Shown here: in pieces, positions 16,445-25,109 of the stretch
Numbering within the stretch: position 1 is the first letter of the stretch
How the letters are laid out: each line of letters begins with the position of its first letter
Assembly (NCBI GenBank): GCA_002257045.1
Contig: NCHD01000002.1
Span: forward strand, 1-46,173
DNA length: 46,173 nt
Direction: 5' to 3'
From: Hydrogenophilales bacterium 16-61-112
GTDB taxonomy: Bacteria; Pseudomonadota; Gammaproteobacteria; Burkholderiales; Thiobacillaceae
Made by a program: the position numbers and the translations under genes
The notes under the pieces: generated by a model
The model's input: only the letters and a program-made list of their open reading frames with translations
Databases searched by the model: none
Told to the model about the DNA's origin: nothing

Positions 16445-17764
16445 TCAGACCGGCGTCGGCCGATGCCTGCGGTAACGCGTGAACAGGCCCATCAGCGGCT
16501 TGACGCTGGTGCCGTGGATGACAATCGACAGCGTAACCACGATCAGCGTGAGCTGGATCAGGTCAAGCGCCAGGTCTTCTGGCAGGCCATGCTGGATGGC
16601 GTACATCAGGTAGTACAGCGAGCCGATGCCGCGCACCCCGAACCAGCCGGCCATGCCGCGTATCGGCCACGCGGTACGGGTGCCTGCCAGCCCGATGAGG
16701 ACGCTGAGCGGGCGTGCGATCACGAATAAAAAGCCCGCCAGTCCTACTGCGCGCCAGCTCCAGGAGTCGATGAAAAGCGTGCCGCCGATCAGCAAGATCA
16801 GCACCAGCTCCGAGAGCCGCTCCAGGTGTTCCTTGAATACCAACGATCCACCGCTGACGGTCGGCACATCTTCCTTCGCAAGCAGGATATCGGCCGCTTC
16901 GGGTTCGAGCGCGCCGGTTTGCATGCGCTGCGTCCTTTGCAAATCCATGCCAGCGAGTTTGAGTTCAGTTTGACGCAGCGCGACCCCCGCGAAAAACACC
17001 GCCAGAAACCCCCACGCCTGCAGCCATACGCTCAAGCCGTACACCACGGCGATGAGGCCCAGGCCAAGAAAGTCGTCCATCAACTCCTGCCGGGGCGGAT
17101 GGCCGCGCAGCCTGCGTCCCGCGTGCGCCAGCGCCGCGCCGCAGGCGACACCGATGGCGATGCCCGCGGCCGTGGCCCACAACACATCGACCAGTACCCA
17201 GCGCAGGCTGAATTCTCCCAGCTCGTGCAGCCCGAGCAGGCCCATTCCCAGCATGACGAACGGAAACGCGCTGCCGTCGTTCATTCCTGCCTCGCTGGTA
17301 AGGGTGAAACGAAGCTGGTCGCGATCGCCGGGATGACGAATCTGCACATCGGTCGCCAGCACCGGATCGGTCGGCGCCAGAATCGCGCCGAGCAAAACCC
17401 CGGCACCGATCGGCAGACCAAGCAGAAAATAGGCAAAGGCGGCAACCAAACCGACGCTGACCGCCATCGAGACCGTGGCCAGCAGTATGGGCGCTCGCCA
17501 GCGGGCGAAGCTGATCGGCGTGGGCATTTTGATGCCGGCAGAAAACAGTGAGATCAGCACCACCACTTCGGTCAGAACTTCCAGCAAGGCCGATTCCTTG
17601 AGCGGATTGAAGTGGAAGGCATTGAGCATCGTCGGCCCGACCAGCAGGCCCGCCGCCAGATAGATGATGGCAGGGGTAACCGGCAGCCGCTGCAGCAGCG
17701 GCGCCGTCAGGCCGCGTGCGAGCAACAGTCCGCCCACCAGTAAAAACCATTGTGCGTTAGTCAT
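16445..17764 (-). CDS. CPA1/NhaP-type Na+(K+)/H+ antiporter
   Basis: A 439-residue inner-membrane protein with about 12 hydrophobic helices. Diagnostic segments are LSIVIHGTSVKPL near the end, the conserved GAILAPTDPVLATDVQ (TDP in helix 5) and TSEAGMNDGSAFPFVML (the ND pair in helix 6, where NhaP-type exchangers bind the cation). It should exchange Na+ or K+ for H+ to control pH or salt. The open frame starts at ATG 17764. It stands alone on the minus strand; 234 bp with operator F separate it from the flavoprotein gene. Confidence 0.9.
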   Translation of the reverse strand: MTNAQWFLLVGGLLLARGLTAPLLQRLPVTPAIIYLAAGLLVGPTMLNAFHFNPLKESALLEVLTEVVVLISLFSAGIKMPTPISFARWRAPILLATVSMAVSVGLVAAFAYFLLGLPIGAGVLLGAILAPTDPVLATDVQIRHPGDRDQLRFTLTSEAGMNDGSAFPFVMLGMGLLGLHELGEFSLRWVLVDVLWATAAGIAIGVACGAALAHAGRRLRGHPPRQELMDDFLGLGLIAVVYGLSVWLQAWGFLAVFFAGVALRQTELKLAGMDLQRTQRMQTGALEPEAADILLAKEDVPTVSGGSLVFKEHLERLSELVLILLIGGTLFIDSWSWRAVGLAGFLFVIARPLSVLIGLAGTRTAWPIRGMAGWFGVRGIGSLYYLMYAIQHGLPEDLALDLIQLTLIVVTLSIVIHGTSVKPLMGLFTRYRRHRPTPV

Positions 17765-18075
17765 GATTCGTTCAGTTCATCGAATTTCCAGTTTGAGGCG
17801 ACTGTTTTCATCGTGTTCTTGGGTAGTTGATTCATGAGGTGGTCCAACTCTAATCAGCACCGCACACTCAGGATGCAGCCCGGAGTTTTGATAGCTTTTG
17901 ATAGCTGGGGTTGTACACGCATCGACGGGTTCAGAATAATTGGTTTCGAAATTTCTGGGTGTGCCCCACCGAACAGACCGGCTGGCTTTGCCCATCTAAG
18001 GTGCCGCAATGAGATGCGTATTCATTGCAGATCAGCCAGAAGCGCACAAATTCACGTTGATTGATCCTGTGCTTC
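17765..18075. other. Gap of about 310 bp without a supported gene
   Basis: Separates the divergent antiporter and the small-protein cluster. A 72-codon minus-strand frame at 17777-17995 has no recognisable domain, and I do not support it. The stretch probably holds the antiporter promoter; its only visible repeat is a tandem TTTTGATAGC near 17885-17906. Confidence 0.4.
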
Positions 18076-18103
18076 TTGTCAAAAAATGTGTACTACCTAT
18101 AAC
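18076..18103 (+). promoter_or_regulatory. Sigma-70-type promoter candidate for the 18.2-19.3 kb cluster
   Basis: TTGTCA (18076-18081) and TATAAC (18098-18103) are each one base from the sigma-70 consensus, with a 16-bp spacer. A 7-bp inverted repeat (GAGTCAC at 18107-18113, GTGACTC at 18143-18149) follows and could be an operator or leader hairpin. Confidence 0.5.
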
Positions 18104-18166
18104 ACCGAGTCACCCGCACATGCCGACCGCCAGCAGATCGGTGTGACTCAGCCAGGAGATTCGATC

Positions 18167-18253
18167 ATGAACAAGGCCAAGACAGCGGTGCCATTGAAAA
18201 TGGGTGGCTGCATGATGCTGGAGCGTTGGCCAATTAAAAAGTTCAACAGTTGA
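18167..18253 (+). CDS. Possible 28-residue protein of unknown function
   Basis: ATG 18167 has GGAG 8 nt upstream and opens MNKAKTAVPLKMGG to RWPIKKFNS. It sits between a good promoter candidate and the next small membrane protein gene, 17 bp before that start. No domain is recognised; position and ribosome-binding site are the only support. Confidence 0.35.
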   Translation: MNKAKTAVPLKMGGCMMLERWPIKKFNS

Positions 18254-18270
18254 AGGAAAGGAAGCGCGCT

Positions 18271-18375
18271 ATGCGTACCAAAGAGGCAGGAAAGATAGGG
18301 TGGATTGTGCTTTGGCTCTTGGGAATTCCGATCCCGATCTTGCTGGTGCTGTATCTGCTGCGTGGGTGCACCTGA
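18271..18375 (+). CDS. Small single-helix membrane protein, 34 residues
   Basis: A 35-codon gene starting MRTKEAGKIGWIVLWLLG and ending VLYLLRGCT: a basic N-terminus, one 20-residue helix with a PIPIL kink and a short Arg-Gly-Cys-Thr tail. I recognise this layout from other proteobacterial small membrane proteins of unknown function. A good purine-rich site (GGAAAGGAAG) precedes the start. It lies just before the chloroperoxidase-type gene on the same strand. Confidence 0.6.
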   Translation: MRTKEAGKIGWIVLWLLGIPIPILLVLYLLRGCT

Positions 18376-18483
18376 GGCAGCGCTGCTGGCAAAAATACTG
18401 GAGCGAGGTGCTGGATAGCTGATATCACGTTGGATGATGAGGCGAGGACAGTGCCCTCCGTTGATCAAACTGGAGGCAAAACA

Positions 18484-19308
18484 ATGGGCACGATCACCAC
18501 GCAAGACGGTACGCAAATCTATTACAAGGACTGGGGCGCAGGACAGCCTGTCGTATTCAGCCACGGCTGGCCCCTTAGTGCAGATAGCTGGGAGGCGCAG
18601 ATGCTGTTTCTGGCCGGCAATGGCTATCGCTGCATCGCGCATGACCGGCGCGGCCATGGCCGCTCCAGCCAGTCCTGGAATGGCAACGAGATGGACACCT
18701 TTGCCGACGATCTCGCGGAACTCATCGAAACGCTGGCCCTGAAGGATGTCGTGCTGATCGGCTTCTCCATGGGCGGCGGTGAAGTGGCCCGCTATATCGG
18801 CCGCCACGGTACCCAGCGATTGGCCAAGGCCGCGCTGATTTCTGCCGTCCCGCCGCTGATGCTGAAAACGGCGGCCAACCCCGATGGTCTGCCGATCGAG
18901 AAATTCGACGAGATTCGCCAAGGCGCCATCGCCGACCGCTCGCAGCTCTACCTGGATATCGCCAGCGGCCCGTTCTTCGGTGCCAACCGGCCGGGCGCCA
19001 AGGTCTCGCAGGGCATGATCGACTCGTTCTGGCTACAGGGAATGCAGGCTGGCCACAAGAACACCTTTGACTGCATCAAGGCGTTTTCCGAGACGGATTT
19101 CACCGAAGATCTGAAGAAGTTTGACGTGCCGACGCTGATCATCCATGGCGACGACGACCAGATCGTACCGATCGGCGCCGCGGCGCTCAACTCGGCGAAG
19201 CTGGTCAAGAACGCGACCCTGAAAATCTACCCGGGCGCCCCGCACGGTCTCGCGGATACGCACAAAGACCAGCTCAATGCCGACCTGCTGGCATTCCTTA
19301 ATACCTGA
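18484..19308 (+). CDS. Alpha/beta hydrolase, cofactor-free chloroperoxidase type
   Basis: A 274-residue protein with the non-haem chloroperoxidase layout: [14 protein letters not shown] (oxyanion region), [12 protein letters not shown], nucleophile elbow GFSMGGG (Ser95), acid in HGDDDQIVP and catalytic His in APHGLADTH. These are serine-esterase-type hydrolases that also make peracids; the natural substrate is usually unknown. Start ATG 18484 has GGAGG 7 nt upstream; the frame is open 54 bases farther but without support. It is probably transcribed from the 18076 promoter with the small genes. Confidence 0.85.
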   Translation: MGTITTQDGTQIYYKDWGAGQPVVFSHGWPLSADSWEAQMLFLAGNGYRCIAHDRRGHGRSSQSWNGNEMDTFADDLAELIETLALKDVVLIGFSMGGGEVARYIGRHGTQRLAKAALISAVPPLMLKTAANPDGLPIEKFDEIRQGAIADRSQLYLDIASGPFFGANRPGAKVSQGMIDSFWLQGMQAGHKNTFDCIKAFSETDFTEDLKKFDVPTLIIHGDDDQIVPIGAAALNSAKLVKNATLKIYPGAPHGLADTHKDQLNADLLAFLNT

Positions 19309-19330
19309 TGTGTTCACTGGAGACGTCACC

Positions 19331-19423
19331 ATGAAAGGTTTTGTACAAAACATCGAGGACATTGCCGTGCCGTTCCTGCCTGGGCGAATCACAACCTCAT
19401 CAATACCCGCAGCGTTCCCCTGA
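19331..19423 (+). pseudogene. N-terminal relic of a cupin-type gene
   Basis: GGAG followed 8 nt later by ATG 19331 opens MKGFVQNIEDIAV, which resembles the first residues of small cupin proteins (MKGFV..IE). The similarity then stops, and the frame ends after 30 codons. The rest of the gene appears deleted; the DNA up to 19543 holds no other recognisable coding sequence. Confidence 0.35.
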
Positions 19424-19543
19424 ATCACTACACGCTCAATGCACCGCCTCCGGGACGAGCAAGGACTTGGCCCGATGGCTCATATCAGAACCGAAAAATG
19501 GCCGCGGCTGGTTACGCGGCATCAACCATCAAGGAAATCAATC

Positions 19544-19927
19544 ATGAACAATGCAGAAAACACGGCGCCCGAAAATGAAGAGCTGATTTATGACGCGGTC
19601 AAAAACTTGACCAAAGACGAGATTGATCAAACGGTCAGGAAAAATGCCGCAGCCAAAAACTTCAATCTGACCGACGCGCACCTGAGCGTGATCCATTCAT
19701 TGATCGAACACTATCAGCGGGATTGCAAGACGCGCGACTGCCTTGCCGCACATGAGCATATGCGTTTTCTCGAAGAGGCTTATGACTTCAAGGGCGGCAG
19801 CAAATATCTTTACGAGTTGTTTGACGCCATGCCTGATACGCGCGGCGTGCTCATGCCCATTCATGAACTTGCCGGTTTGCCTGCACTGAGGCTGGAAACG
19901 GATGAGGGTTTCGGCACGGCATTCTGA
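19544..19927 (+). CDS. Divergent DsrC/TusE-like protein without the catalytic C-terminal cysteines
   Basis: A 127-residue protein. The centre and C-terminus follow the DsrC/TusE fold: FNLTDAHLSVIHSLIEHY, then GGSKYLYELFDAMPDTRG and IHELAGLP. In DsrC two cysteines in the C-terminal arm carry sulfur or trisulfide; here that arm (MPIHELAGLPALRLETDEG) has none, so it cannot do classical sulfur transfer and may be a regulatory or structural relative. Start is set by AAGGAA 8 nt upstream of ATG 19544. It is followed by a DsrE-like gene, which supports a sulfur-related role. A second DsrC-like gene is at 37789. Confidence 0.7.
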   Translation: MNNAENTAPENEELIYDAVKNLTKDEIDQTVRKNAAAKNFNLTDAHLSVIHSLIEHYQRDCKTRDCLAAHEHMRFLEEAYDFKGGSKYLYELFDAMPDTRGVLMPIHELAGLPALRLETDEGFGTAF

Positions 19928-20040
19928 ATGGAGATGCGGTTCAATCGTCTGTTGTACCGTTTGACCCGTTGCCCAAACCCCAAGTCGTGTGGCGCAGGAC
20001 TTTGCCGTCATCGCGGCGACTAACATTTAAGGTACAAAAA

Positions 20041-20397
20041 ATGCAAAAGCACAGGGTGGTCTTTGAAGTCAATGTGGACGGCGCAGAACAGTGGCAGGGG
20101 ATACTCAACAACGTTGAGAACGTGCAGAAAACGTTCGGGAACGAGCCCATGGAAATAGAGGTCGTAGCCCACGGCAAAGGCCTGGGGCTGATCTTGAAGA
20201 CGAACGAAGCAATGCGGGAACGGCTCCAATCGGTCTCCGGCACAGGCGTGCGTTTCGCCGGCTGCGAGAACACGATGCGACGCATGAACCTGAAGCGGGA
20301 AGACCTGATGGCGTTCGCCACGACAGTCGATTCTGGCGTGGCTGAAGTAGTGCGAAAACAGGAAGCCGGGTGGTCTTACATCAAGTCAGGTGCGTAA
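20041..20397 (+). CDS. DsrE/DsrF-family protein
   Basis: A 118-residue protein with the pattern of small DsrE-like proteins: KHRVVFEVNVDG, LNNVENVQKTFG, EIEVVAHGKGLGLIL, the conserved cysteine in GCENTMRRM and a C-terminal GWSYIKSG. The Cys of CENTM could carry sulfane sulfur. The start (ATG 20041) follows AAGG by 9 nt; the frame is open upstream without support. Part of a small sulfur-relay-like group with the DsrC-like gene before it. A decayed second copy lies at 21325-21500. Confidence 0.8.
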   Translation: MQKHRVVFEVNVDGAEQWQGILNNVENVQKTFGNEPMEIEVVAHGKGLGLILKTNEAMRERLQSVSGTGVRFAGCENTMRRMNLKREDLMAFATTVDSGVAEVVRKQEAGWSYIKSGA

Positions 20398-20504
20398 TCA
20401 GGATGCCGTCAAAATGGGACAACTGTCAGGTCTGAACTTCTACATATCAGTGAAGCGCGATCATCGACCCGTCACTTCTTTTTACCCAACTTTGGAGTTC
20501 ACTT

Positions 20505-21026
20505 ATGAAATCACTGAAAAAGTCTTACGCAGGTCTCGTTCTTTTGCTGGCCGGTTTTACGACGGCCCATGCTGCGGGTGACATCGGGCACGCCGAAGCT
20601 ACGCCGCAATTGTCCACCATGAGTGCGGAGCAAAAGAAGCAGGGGCAGCAATATTTCACGGCGCATTCTTTCGAGTTTTCTTCGATATTCAAGCGCCATC
20701 ATCCTGGTCCCTACTGGATATTGGAGAAGACGAAAGAACTTCAATTGTCCGGCGAGCAGATCAAACAGCAAGAAGATTTGAAAAATGGCATGGCCAAAAG
20801 TACCCTTTCCGGCAACGCCGTGCTAAAAAAAGCATACGAAAAATATGCTTCCGACGCTTCTGCAACAGAGCCGTCGCTTGCGGTTATCAAGCAAGACATC
20901 GAGGCTATCGGCAAGGCTCAAACCCATCTTGCGCTGGTGATGGTGCCCTATCACCTGAAAGCGTACGCGGCATTGAATCCCGCGCAGCAGACGCTTTACT
21001 GGCAGTTGGTGGCGGCGCAACCGTAA
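20505..21026 (+). CDS. Periplasmic Spy/LTXXQ-like protein
   Basis: A 173-residue protein with signal peptide MKSLKKSYAGLVLLLAG to AHAAG. The mature part is helical and has LTXXQ-like repeats (LQLSGEQIKQQEDLKNG near the middle, LNPAQQTLYWQL at the end) as in Spy/CpxP periplasmic chaperones and metal-stress proteins. Start has GGAG 8 nt upstream. Function is inferred from family only. A second LTXXQ protein is at 36233. Confidence 0.65.
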   Translation: MKSLKKSYAGLVLLLAGFTTAHAAGDIGHAEATPQLSTMSAEQKKQGQQYFTAHSFEFSSIFKRHHPGPYWILEKTKELQLSGEQIKQQEDLKNGMAKSTLSGNAVLKKAYEKYASDASATEPSLAVIKQDIEAIGKAQTHLALVMVPYHLKAYAALNPAQQTLYWQLVAAQP

Positions 21027-21324
21027 GGAACCTTAAAACCACCGGTTCAATTCCCCGGGCGTCGATTTTTCCTGGGCGTGAATGCCGATCCGTGAACCGG
21101 GGCTCAAACGCTACGCAACATGAGCCGGCGCTACCGGACATGTCCTTTCGTAATCCTGCGCGTGCCAACTCACCGATTTCATTCGCGTAAGTTTTTTGCG
21201 GTATGTGGGATAGCGAACAGACCCTCTCCGGATGGCTCCACGATAATCGGGCCGGTTACGATGAAGAATGAAACGCGTGCGTTTCGTTTTCCTGATGTCG
21301 CGTGTTGTCGCTCACAACACTTAT
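21027..21324. other. Gap of about 300 bp without a supported gene
   Basis: Lies between the Spy-like gene and the DsrE relic. I see no gene-like frame with a ribosome-binding site; a short stretch near 21260-21300 may be the former 5' region of the duplicated DsrE gene. Confidence 0.35.
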
Positions 21325-21500
21325 AAGGCCTGGGGCTGTTCTTGAAGACTAACGAAGCGATGCGGAAGCGGCTGCAACCAATCTCAAGCATGAACGTGAA
21401 GAGCGAAGCGCTGATGCCGTTCGCCACAACGGTCGATTCAGGCGTGGCTGAAATGGTGGCAGGCAGCAACCCGATGGTCGTATATAAACCAGGTTCGTAA
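21325..21500 (+). pseudogene. Decayed partial duplicate of the DsrE-like gene
   Basis: The DNA matches the 3' two thirds of the DsrE-like gene at 20041 (both share AAGGCCTGGGGCTG, then similar bases to the final GTAATCAG). It carries an internal deletion of roughly 45 bp that removes the GCENTM cysteine region, plus frame-breaking changes. No open frame remains. It ends just before the DUF202 gene. Confidence 0.7.
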
Positions 21501-21512
21501 TCAGACACTGTC

Positions 21513-21920
21513 ATGACTCAGCAACCGCAGCAAGCAACAATAGGCGAAGCAAAACGGGCAACCGAATATCTTGCCAATGAACGGACTTTTCTGGCGTGGA
21601 TCAGGACGAGTCTTGCGATCATCAGCCTCGGCTTTGTCGTGGCGAAGTTCAGTGTGTGGTTGCGCGAGCTGGCGGCGCAGCTTGCCCCACAGATTCAGAC
21701 TTCCCAGACGGGAGCTTCGATGCCGATCGGTGTGACGATGATGGCGCTGGGCGGAGTACTGGCCGTGCTGGCGGCGTGGCGTTATCACGTAGTGAATCGC
21801 GCCATTGAGAATGGCGTCGTCAGTGCCGATCGCGGACTCGTCATTCTCGTCACCGTGATGGTCGCCTTGCTTTGCGCGGCGATGATCGTTTATATGCTGC
21901 TCGCCGCGCAGCATGCGTAA
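21513..21920 (+). CDS. DUF202 (YidH-type) inner-membrane protein
   Basis: A 135-residue protein with the DUF202 signature ATEYLANERTFLAWIRTSLA near the N-terminus, followed by three membrane helices (IISLGFVVAKFSVWL, MPIGVTMMALGGVLAVLA, VILVTVMVALLCAAMIVYML). Function unknown. First gene of the thiosulfate-oxidation operon; 20 bp separate it from the cytochrome c4 gene, and no terminator lies between. No strong ribosome-binding site is seen. Confidence 0.85.
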   Translation: MTQQPQQATIGEAKRATEYLANERTFLAWIRTSLAIISLGFVVAKFSVWLRELAAQLAPQIQTSQTGASMPIGVTMMALGGVLAVLAAWRYHVVNRAIENGVVSADRGLVILVTVMVALLCAAMIVYMLLAAQHA

Positions 21921-21940
21921 GCGGGATTGAAGGATTTATG

Positions 21941-22603
21941 ATGCGCTCCGTTCCCACTCTTGTCCTGTTATCCAGCCTGGGTCTGACGTTTTCTGCCACG
22001 GCCCAGACTGCGCGCGCCGATGGCGCCACCATTGCGCTGCATGGCAATGCGCGCGGCGCACCGGCCTGCGTGACCTGCCATGGCGCACAGGGTGAAGGCA
22101 TGCCGGCGAATGGCTTCCCCCGGCTCGCCGGACTCAATGCCGGATATCTGCAGACACAGCTGGATGCGTTTGCCAACGGTCAGCGCGCCAATGCCATGAT
22201 GACGCCTATCGCGCAGACCCTGAGTGTGGATGAGCGCGCCGAACTCGCCCGCTATTACGGCGGACTGGGCGGATCGACCGCGGCGGTGTCCGTGCCCAAT
22301 CCCGATTCCGCGGGGGCGCGGCTGGCCCTCAAAGGCCGCTGGTCGCACGGTCTGCCAGCGTGCGTGCAATGTCATGGCGCAACCGGCGCCGGCGTCGGCA
22401 CTGTTTTTCCAGCGCTGGCCGGGCAGTCCGCGCTGTATATCGAAAATCAATTGCGCAACTGGCAGCAAAACACGCGCCCCCCCGGCCCGATGGGGTTGAT
22501 GAAAACGATCGCGTCCAAACTGTCCGCCGCAGATATCCAGTCGGTTGCCGCGTATTTTGCAGCGCTTCCGGCGGGCGGCCCTGTTCCGGAGAGCACACCA
22601 TGA
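21941..22603 (+). CDS. Dihaem cytochrome c4-type protein (possible TsdB)
   Basis: A 220-residue periplasmic protein: signal peptide ending near ATAQTARA, then two similar cytochrome c domains with CVTCH (Cys43-His47) and CVQCH (Cys141-His145), each followed by GA.G.G and a distal Met candidate (NAMMTPIAQTL, GPMGLMKTIA). In thiosulfate dehydrogenase systems a dihaem c4-type protein (TsdB) accepts electrons from TsdA. The gene overlaps tsdA by ATGA, which supports that role. ATG 21941 is 6 nt from AAGGA; ATG 21938 is too close. Confidence 0.85.
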   Translation: MRSVPTLVLLSSLGLTFSATAQTARADGATIALHGNARGAPACVTCHGAQGEGMPANGFPRLAGLNAGYLQTQLDAFANGQRANAMMTPIAQTLSVDERAELARYYGGLGGSTAAVSVPNPDSAGARLALKGRWSHGLPACVQCHGATGAGVGTVFPALAGQSALYIENQLRNWQQNTRPPGPMGLMKTIASKLSAADIQSVAAYFAALPAGGPVPESTP

Positions 22604-23616
22604 AGACCCGGACATCGGTGGCCTTGACCGTCGGCATCCTCACCCTTGCTGCGGGGCTCATCGTCGTGGCGGCGCAAGGCGGGCCCGCCGCGACGGTGCT
22701 GGCGAAGACCGAAAAACCGGCTCTGTCAGCCAAGCCAACACCCACGACCTCACCCGCATCGTCTGCGACCCCAACCGCCAAAACCGCCCCCTTATTCCAG
22801 CCGCCGTCTGAACAGGACATGCCCAAGGACGAGTTTGGCAAAACCGTGAAAATGGGCCAGGATATTTTCGAGCACACCGAACGCTACGCGAGCCAGTATG
22901 TCGGCAAAAATTCCAGTCTCAATTGCAGCAGCTGTCATCTGGACGGGGGCCGTCTCGCCCATTCCGCGCCCTTGTGGGCCGCTTATGTGAGCTACCCGGC
23001 GTATCGCAGCAAGAACAAGCACGTCAACACCTTTCCTGAGCGCCTGCAGGGCTGCTTTAAATACAGCATGAACGGCAAGGCGCCGCCGCTCGGCGATCCG
23101 GTGCTGGTAGCGCTGGAAAGCTATGCGTACTGGCTGGCGAGCGGCGCGCCGATTGATCCCAAAATCGCCGGCCGCGGCTATCCCAAGGTGCCGAGTCCGC
23201 CCCTGCCCAGAGACTATGCGCGCGGCCAGCAGGTGTTTGAGCAGCACTGCGCGGTATGCCACGGCGCCGACGGCGCAGGCCAGCCGGACGCGAACGGGCA
23301 ACCCAATTTTCCCGCGCTATGGGGCGCTAAATCCTTCAACTGGGGCGCGGGCATGGGTAGCCTGAAAAATGCTTCGGGCTTCATCAAGGCCAATATGCCG
23401 CTCGGTTTGGGGGGTAGCCTGAGCGACCAACAGGCCTGGGATGTGGCGACATTTATGAACAGTCACGAACGCCCGCAAGACCCGCGTTTCAAAGGCTCGA
23501 TAGCGGATACCCGTGCCAAGTATCACGACTCGCCTGACGACCTGTACGGGACCACGGTGAATGGCCAGCTTCTGGGTCAAGGCACGCCACCGGATAGTCA
23601 GGGAGCAAAAAAATGA
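22600..23616 (+). CDS. tsdA: Thiosulfate dehydrogenase TsdA (dihaem, tetrathionate-forming)
   Basis: A 338-residue periplasmic protein with an N-terminal signal or anchor and a Pro/Thr-rich linker. Haem 1 site is NCSSCHLDGG (Cys109-His113) and haem 2 is CAVCHGADG (Cys217-His221). Between them is the TsdA core SYPAYRSKNKHVNTFPERLQ followed by GCFKYSMNG; Cys152 there is the expected unusual Cys ligand of haem 1. The second domain has SFNWGAGM and IKANMPLG. TsdA joins two thiosulfates into tetrathionate and releases two electrons. The gene overlaps the cytochrome c4 gene and ccoN by ATGA on both sides, which ties it to the oxidase. Confidence 0.9.
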   Translation: MKTRTSVALTVGILTLAAGLIVVAAQGGPAATVLAKTEKPALSAKPTPTTSPASSATPTAKTAPLFQPPSEQDMPKDEFGKTVKMGQDIFEHTERYASQYVGKNSSLNCSSCHLDGGRLAHSAPLWAAYVSYPAYRSKNKHVNTFPERLQGCFKYSMNGKAPPLGDPVLVALESYAYWLASGAPIDPKIAGRGYPKVPSPPLPRDYARGQQVFEQHCAVCHGADGAGQPDANGQPNFPALWGAKSFNWGAGMGSLKNASGFIKANMPLGLGGSLSDQQAWDVATFMNSHERPQDPRFKGSIADTRAKYHDSPDDLYGTTVNGQLLGQGTPPDSQGAKK

Positions 23617-25109
23617 GCGAACCGCGCGACGTTGCGGGGGCCACGCATCAGGCCGGTCACGAGGGGGGTCCCGCGCTGAGCTTTGTTGCGGGCGCCCCGG
23701 TGGTGTCCGTGGAAACCGGGCTGATACGTGCCCACGCTTTCGCCGCGCTGGCCTGTTTGATGATCGCGGCGTTGTTTGGCACGGTCGTCGCCATCAAGCT
23801 GGTGCAACCGGATTTTCTCAGCGGCCAGGTGTGGACAACCTGGGGCTCGATGCGCGCCAATCACACCCAGGGCATTCTCTTCGGCTGGCTCGGCAATGCG
23901 TTCATGGCATTTCTTTATTTTGCGGTTCCGCGCCTGGGGAACCGCGCGGTCATGAGCCGTCGCCTCGGCTGGGTGCTGTTTGTGCTGTGGAACGGGGGCG
24001 TGGTGCTGCTGGGATGGGTCGTCGTCTCGATCAACCTGCCCGGCTTTTTATGGGCGATCAAACCGCTGGAATGGACGGAATTTCCGCTGGCAGTCAATTT
24101 CGTGACCGAGCTATGCCTGCTGTTGATGGCCCTGCAATTCATCCCGCCATTGGCGCGCAAGCCCAATACGGACGGCATGTATGTCTCGTCCTGGTACATC
24201 ATTGGCGGGCTGGTGTTTACCGCGCTCGCTTTCCCGGTAGGCAGCCTGGTGCCGCAACTGGTGCCGGGCGCGATGGGCGCTGCCTTCAGCGGGCTGTGGA
24301 TACATGATGTAGTCGGGCTTTTTGCCACGCCGTTTGCGCTCGCCATGGCGTTTTATGTGTTTCCGGTGCGCACCGGGCAACCCATCTACAGTCATTTCCT
24401 GTCGATGATTGGTTTCTGGCTGCTGTTTTTTTCCTACCCGCTCAACGGCACCCACCACTACGTTTACTCGTCCATTCCGATGGATACCCAGCGCGCCGCC
24501 ATCGCCGCGTCGATCATCATGGGGTTCGACGTGATGCTCGTCGTATTCAACCTGCTGATGTCGCTGCGCGGTCAGGCTGCGCGGGTCAGGCACGATGTCC
24601 CGCTGCGCTTTGTATGGACTGGCGTGGTGTTCTATCTGGTTGTCAGCCTGCAGGGTTCGCTGCAGGCCATCATGCCGATGCAGCGTTACGTTCACTTTAC
24701 CGACTGGGTGATTGGCCACTCGCATCTGGCGATGCTGGGTTTCGCCAGCTTCGTGACCCTGGGCGGCATTGCCCACCTATGGGAACGCACGCGCGGCTGT
24801 CGCTACCACCCGGGCTATATGAATCTCGCTTACTGGCTGATTCTGGGAGGTTTGACGATCATGTTTGTCGATCTGACCGCAGCAGGTCTGCTGCAGGGAA
24901 AACTATGGAACAGCGGCGCCGCCTGGATGGAGTCAGTGCGTGCCTCACAGGCTTATTGGCTGGTGCGCGCCGCCTCCGCAGTGCCCATCCTGCTGGGGTT
25001 TGCGGCGTTCATCGCCGGCATGCTGGGCAACCCCGGCCAACGTCGCGACAGGGTCGGCCAGCCCATGCCCGTTGCGGGCACACCCGCACCGCAAGCCAAT
25101 CATGGTTGA
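23613..25109 (+). CDS. ccoN: cbb3-type cytochrome c oxidase subunit I
   Basis: A 498-residue membrane protein of the haem-copper oxidase C family: haem b ligand region RANHTQGILFGWLG, CuB His in LWIHDVVGLF, helix VII Tyr in AFYVFPV, CuB His pair in NGTHHYVYSS and the haem ligand pair in GHSHLAMLGF. It reduces oxygen to water and conserves energy. It is divergent from standard CcoN. Start overlaps the tsdA stop (ATGA), and the end overlaps the next gene by 8 bp. The NO reductase alternative is unlikely (see rejected items). Confidence 0.85.
   Translation: MSEPRDVAGATHQAGHEGGPALSFVAGAPVVSVETGLIRAHAFAALACLMIAALFGTVVAIKLVQPDFLSGQVWTTWGSMRANHTQGILFGWLGNAFMAFLYFAVPRLGNRAVMSRRLGWVLFVLWNGGVVLLGWVVVSINLPGFLWAIKPLEWTEFPLAVNFVTELCLLLMALQFIPPLARKPNTDGMYVSSWYIIGGLVFTALAFPVGSLVPQLVPGAMGAAFSGLWIHDVVGLFATPFALAMAFYVFPVRTGQPIYSHFLSMIGFWLLFFSYPLNGTHHYVYSSIPMDTQRAAIAASIIMGFDVMLVVFNLLMSLRGQAARVRHDVPLRFVWTGVVFYLVVSLQGSLQAIMPMQRYVHFTDWVIGHSHLAMLGFASFVTLGGIAHLWERTRGCRYHPGYMNLAYWLILGGLTIMFVDLTAAGLLQGKLWNSGAAWMESVRASQAYWLVRAASAVPILLGFAAFIAGMLGNPGQRRDRVGQPMPVAGTPAPQANHG

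Noticed and set aside
17777-17995. 72-codon minus-strand frame after the antiporter start
   Set aside because: No ribosome-binding site or recognisable domain; composition is like non-coding DNA.
23613-25109. Subunit I could be a nitric oxide reductase (NorB)
   Set aside because: Helix VII keeps the Tyr segment AFYVFPV, the partner subunit carries CcoO/CcoP-like haem domains, and the operon is about thiosulfate; NorB-type Glu motifs were not seen.
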